Translations under genes and position numbers: made by a program
The notes under the pieces: model-generated
Database searches by the model: none
Told to the model about the DNA's origin: nothing
The model's input: the letters and a program-made list of their open reading frames with translations, nothing else
DNA from: Cylindrotheca closterium
Taxonomy: Eukaryota; Bacillariophyta; Bacillariophyceae; Bacillariales; Bacillariaceae
Assembly: GCA_933822405.4 (NCBI GenBank)
Contig: CAKOGP040000446.1
Location: forward strand, 492,737-556,736
Direction of reading: 5' to 3'
Length of the DNA stretch: 64,000 bases
Shown: positions 60,253 through 64,000 of the stretch, piece after piece
How the letters are laid out: each line of letters opens with the position of its first letter
How positions within the stretch are numbered: the stretch's first letter is position 1

Positions 60253-60709
60253 ATGGCAAGCAGCAGCAGCAACAACAACAATGAAAATTATGATGATAAC
60301 GTTGATCTTTTACTTTTTATATAAACGGTCGTGTGTCCGAGTAATTCCTTATCATGTAACGTGGGTTGGTAGTGAGTTGAGTGGCAAGGCTTCCTTGCCA
60401 CTCACTACAATCATCCTCCTTCCTTTCATTGTTCCTTGCGTCATTTTGCAAGTGTAGTTACTGCTTCAGTGGGTGCCTGTAGCCTGTATAAAATTAGACG
60501 GTGGAGTACTCCAAACCATCCTTTTCTCTGAATTCGGAAGTTGCATCATTGGAGAATCCAACAATGGATCTCACCGATACGCTTATTACTGTTTCTCATT
60601 CCAGCAGTCTAATACCTTTTGCGCCTTTTGATTAGATTTCGGGCTCATTCATCTTTCGACTTATTCGATTCATTTATCGGCTTTCTCAATCGCTTAATTT
60701 GAATTTTTT
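60253..60709. other. Convergent 3' spacer
   Basis: 457 bp with an imperfect inverted repeat (GAGTGGCAAGGCTTCCTTGCCACTC, 60380-60404), a possible hairpin. No ORF. Confidence 0.5.
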
Positions 60710-61543
60710 TCACTCATTGGAATGGTGATGATGATTCCAAAACGACTGGCGGTCCCCAATATTCTCCAAGACAAAGCCCGACTCTTTGGCTTCTTCTTCC
60801 AGCATAGACAACAGATCGTCTTCATCTTCCACTTCCGTGTCGGACAAGTCAATGTTGACCCAAGCAGCATCATCGTGATCCCGATCATTCGGAACAATGG
60901 TGTAGCCATTCTCGTTCTTCTTTTCTTTCTTAGGTGGCTGAGACCAATCGCCAATCTTGTTGATCAAGAAAGTATTGTCTTGCGAAGGAGATTTGCCATC
61001 ATCCTCACCATCATCGTCGTTTTCATCATCATTATCATTGCCTTGCATGAGCATCATCATGCTACCAATGTCGGCATGTACTTCATGATCGCTCACTGGA
61101 ATGGGTTCAAAGGAGGACATGCTGGTGGTCCGAGGACGTTTGTCCGTGTCAGACTCATCCATGTCATTGTTCTCATCATCATCATCATCATCCAGTTTTC
61201 TCTTGCTTCCTCGATTGGCAAAGGGATAGGTATCCGAGGTGCGAGTAACCTTTTGGTTGGCAAATGGATTCAAGGTTGAATCCAAAAGCATAGGGAAAGC
61301 GACACCTTCCGAATTGTTATTTGTGGGTTGACACACAAACTTGGCTTGGGATGACGGTGACGAGGGCGTTTCAATCGTACTTGTACCTTGTTCTTGTTGC
61401 TGTTCCTGTTGTTCTTGTTTTTGCTGTGGTTGTTGAGAGTTGGAATCATCGGATACTGTTGTTGTATCATCCTTGATGATACCCAACGAGGATTCGAGAT
61501 CCACCGATACAAATTTGGATTCCAGTATTTTGTTGTGCGGCAT
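60710..61543 (-). CDS. Acidic, probably nuclear protein, unknown function
   Basis: An ATG at 61543 (MPHNKILESKF) gives 277 aa; another in-frame ATG at 61621 would add 26 basic residues. The sequence is Gln-rich, then acidic. A bipartite basic pattern, SKRKLDDDDD ... TDKRPRTT (separated by an Asp-rich run), could be a nuclear localisation signal. Short aromatic steps occur in acid context (WVNIDLSDTEVEDEDDLLSML), like acidic activation domains or SUMO-interaction motifs (a hydrophobic IDLS-D-E core). It ends in a His/Asn-rich string. No known domain. Nuclear regulator is an inference from composition only. Confidence 0.6.
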   Translation of the reverse strand: MPHNKILESKFVSVDLESSLGIIKDDTTTVSDDSNSQQPQQKQEQQEQQQEQGTSTIETPSSPSSQAKFVCQPTNNNSEGVAFPMLLDSTLNPFANQKVTRTSDTYPFANRGSKRKLDDDDDDENNDMDESDTDKRPRTTSMSSFEPIPVSDHEVHADIGSMMMLMQGNDNDDENDDDGEDDGKSPSQDNTFLINKIGDWSQPPKKEKKNENGYTIVPNDRDHDDAAWVNIDLSDTEVEDEDDLLSMLEEEAKESGFVLENIGDRQSFWNHHHHSNE

Positions 61544-62846
61544 CTTACTTGTTTTCAGTTGTCGTTTGTTTTGGTTTTGTGAGATGTATGCTCTTCTGCA
61601 GCTGTTTATCCACGATCGCAAGGCTCGTTTTCAAATGGTTGGATATTTTGTGATGTGTGAATTTGTGTTGAAATTTTTTGAGAAAGAGGCAAAAAAGTGC
61701 ACTTACTACGATACGCGCCTGATGCGGTGTCCATTAAACGCACCTAATTAACGACCCTTCTCATTGAATTGCGAAGCAATGGTCCGGCTGGCTCGCGAGG
61801 TCTGAGGTCGTATTTAGTGTTTAAGGACCCTCCTTGAACAATGGGGCGCTTATAGCCGCTTGTTAATTGACCGCTAAAGCAGATGTCACAAATTCACAGG
61901 AACAGGAGGAGAAAGACCAAGGAAAGACTGAAAGTTCTCCATATCCCGCCAAAACATGGCCACAACGTCACTTTTGCTTTCTGATCTACCGGCGCGAAAC
62001 CAAAACGGTATTTATAGGCTTGCGGTACGCTAGATACACACGTGCACGAAGAAACGGTCAAAAAAAAGGTGTCAGTGGTCGCCCTCCAAACAAGATCAGA
62101 CCTTTTTTTGTCGATGCTCCAAGAAGAAATTCTGACATCTTTTTGTAGAAAATGTCATTTTACTACAATACCAGTTACTTCCTACGAGATATTCGTGTAC
62201 CTGAAGTGGCGAATGTGTGGAAGTTACGCCGACAAAGAGAAGATATTTTCCTTCTTACTTCCGCTAGTACATGGTACCGGTAGTAACTGGTACCGCGATA
62301 GGTTTGCCGTATCCCCCTTCATTCGCCTTTCCACTCGACACTTAACGGATCGATCAGAGCTTCGGAGAAGGCAACAAACTTCAAGAAGTACAGGAACACC
62401 GCGTTGCGCTGTACACGTACCAGTGCTTGTTGGAACCGATTGATGATGTAGGTACAAGAGTACCGTACCAGTACCGTACTTGTACGAGTACCACTTTTCC
62501 GGGAGAGCTATTCCAAAAAAAGATACCCCGCTCTACCTTCCTTAACGCATCAAAATACATCCTACCGGTATGATACGATACGATACCGGTACGATACCGG
62601 TACACACGATAGACTAAAAAAATTCCGAGTTCAATTTGGGAAGCCCCGCAATTGATTCTGGGGCATCATGATTGATAATTGCAATTTCAAATTGACCATC
62701 AATTCCCAGCTTTTGTCTTCATCCTCTACAGTATCTACTGGCACTGTTCTTGTCGTGGCTGTGTTATATTCGGTTCTACTATCCATTGCTCTCAAACAAT
62801 CCGACGATGAAGCAGAGCCTTATTCTTGTGCAGTTTCCGCAATATC
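61544..62846. promoter_or_regulatory. Divergent region dense in GTACCGGTAC palindromes
   Basis: About 1.3 kb between divergent genes. At least six TACCGGTA or near copies lie at 62273-62295, 62455-62495 and 62563-62605, many as GATACGATACCGGTACGATACCGG arrays. Small ORFs only. It presumably includes promoters for both genes. Confidence 0.5.
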
Positions 62847-63214
62847 ATGAATGAAGTCAAACCAGTCGACGCGAATAAAAACTTCTCGTCCTCTTATTCT
62901 CCTTCTTGTCAAATAACGACTCTTCGCATCTCAGGCGATAACGGCAATCGTATGCAAAAGGAGGAGGAGGAGGAAGAACAAAAGACGATGGAAGATCCTG
63001 TTGCTGTTGCTGTCGCTGTTGCTGTTGCCGTTGGAGAATCAGATTCAAATTCCGCTACTGCTCAGGCCCATGTTCCCGAACAACCACCTGCAGCATCAGC
63101 ATCAGCATCATTCAGACATCAACCAGAACCCTTTTGGGAAGATTTAGAACCCTTTCAGCCAGTCACTGCCAAGGCGTATTGGAGGACTAGTGATTTGCCT
63201 TCTGCTTCTACTAA

Positions 63215-63245
<31 letters not shown>

Positions 63246-64000
63246 CCAATCAAAAACCACCCTCCAAGAGCCATGTGGAAACGACCACTTCATCCAGATC
63301 CAAAGGCACCTGAAAACGAATGGTTGCCGGAAATGGATGTTATCTTGCAGCTCACCGACATTCACATGGATAGCAATGACACGTATCATTATGCAAAGAA
63401 TGGTGGCCCCCTGCATGGGATTTGGGCTACCATGACTACTACTAGCAGTAGCAGCAGTAGTTTTTTGGTCGATCAATATGGGAATGTACCACCTGCCAAT
63501 CTAATCTTGTATCCACCTGGAGTTCCGCCGCCAAGCAATAATGATGAAACCATTGTGGTACCAAGGGGCAAATGGTCGCTTCCAGCTGGACGCAAAATCG
63601 AATGGCCGCCATTGACCGACGATGCCAAACTCTTGGTTCAAACTATATTTCCAGAATGGCAGATCAATCAAAATTCATCGTGGGAGCCACAAACGGCCAA
63701 GGTGTTTACCAAATCCAGAGCGGCGAGTGGGAGCAGCCAAAAATATTGTACGGTGGGAGTATGGAAATTCATGAATGAAAAGAACAATCGCATTTCAGAC
63801 TCGGATCTGTTGCCGGAAATCCTAGTCGAGATTCGTCCCCTACTGTCGTCATTTGCCAGTAAGAAGTACGATCAACGACAATGGGAAGAAGCATCGTCGG
63901 GCGTCTGGTGCACGAATCCCAACTCACTTGCCAATGACGATGGTCAGTGGCAAGCCGAGGATATTTGGTTCCTTCCACCGCATCAAACACCACCACCAGG
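62847..64000 (+). CDS. Partial hypothetical protein, 3' end off the window
   Basis: I translated this frame directly: it opens at ATG 62847, with a stop a few codons upstream at 62808-62810, and stays open to base 64000, giving at least 384 residues. The first 90 residues are low complexity (poly-Glu, an Ala-Val repeat from GTTGCT units, Ser). From about residue 95 the sequence is Trp/Pro-rich and looks folded: EPFWEDLEPF, AYWRTSDLP, PRAMWKRPLHPDP, WLPEMDVILQLTDIHMD, GGPLHGIWATM, WSLPAGRKIEWPPL, YCTVGVWKFMNE, LVEIRPLLSSF, GQWQAEDIWFLPP. No family is recognised. Because no stop occurs in 1,150 bases in spite of mixed composition, it is very likely a real exon. Confidence 0.68.

Noticed and set aside
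1..64000. tRNA and rRNA genes
   Set aside because: No T-loop (GGTTCGAAYCC) with matching arms, and no rRNA-like conserved stretch was seen by eye; a covariance-model scan could still find one.

Overview
The window is nuclear DNA of a eukaryote, almost certainly a diatom and probably a raphid pennate (an inference). Four things point there. Genes are monocistronic with few, short GT-AG introns (about 80-400 bp). Several proteins begin with a signal peptide ending in the Ala/Gly-Phe junction typical of plastid targeting in diatoms (CQA-FSP, VHA-FVA, SGF-APA, VQG-FSP, CDA-FSN). Proteins are rich in Ser, Lys, Gln and Asn homopolymers. Most distinctively, there are secreted Ser/Lys/Gly-rich proteins with KKSGKGS blocks and dibasic RREL / KRRIM / KRRLM motifs, which resemble the silica-precipitating silaffin-1 of Cylindrotheca. 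No rRNA, tRNA, CRISPR array or intact transposon was seen.

Layout. 1-10 kb holds mixed genes: a truncated minus-strand gene at the left edge, a small membrane protein, three proteins with plastid-type leaders (a coiled-coil protein with YxPFG repeats, an FAD/NAD disulfide-oxidoreductase homologue without the redox cysteines, and a small membrane protein), and a poly-Gln membrane protein. 10.6-21.7 kb holds six adjacent genes of one PDZ-like family on strictly alternating strands. 22.2 kb holds an unrecognised SFRG-motif protein. 23.6-33.6 kb holds six paralogous secreted FAS1 (fasciclin) genes, three on plus and then three on minus, most with silaffin-like Ser/Lys/Gly tails. 36.5-40.2 kb holds two silaffin-like genes inside a tandem segmental duplication of about 2.5-2.9 kb that also carries a diverged repeat array. 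41.4 kb holds a GT60-type glycosyltransferase. 44-55.6 kb holds five more PDZ-like genes, again alternating in strand, with a plastid-type MDP-1-like phosphatase inserted among them. 56-64 kb holds a Cys-rich secreted protein, a GNAT acetyltransferase with a plastid-type leader, an acidic nuclear-type protein and a truncated plus-strand gene at the right edge.

How it may work together. The FAS1 and silaffin-like genes share gene structure (signal peptide, one phase-1 intron at an A|GTAAGT or A|GTGAGT donor, low-complexity tail) and tail chemistry, so they look like a locally expanded set of cell-wall or extracellular-matrix proteins. FAS1 would give adhesion and the Lys/Ser tails would give silica or polyanion association. 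The neighbouring GT60 enzyme could glycosylate such Ser-rich proteins. The eleven PDZ-like proteins have no signal peptide and look like cytosolic or nuclear scaffolds. They share a core (a GL-F turn, SKF-TGL, GMKVLSING-PCP) and several short motifs outside it (LQKLG; a Trp-Gly-Trp motif). Their link to the wall proteins is only co-location.
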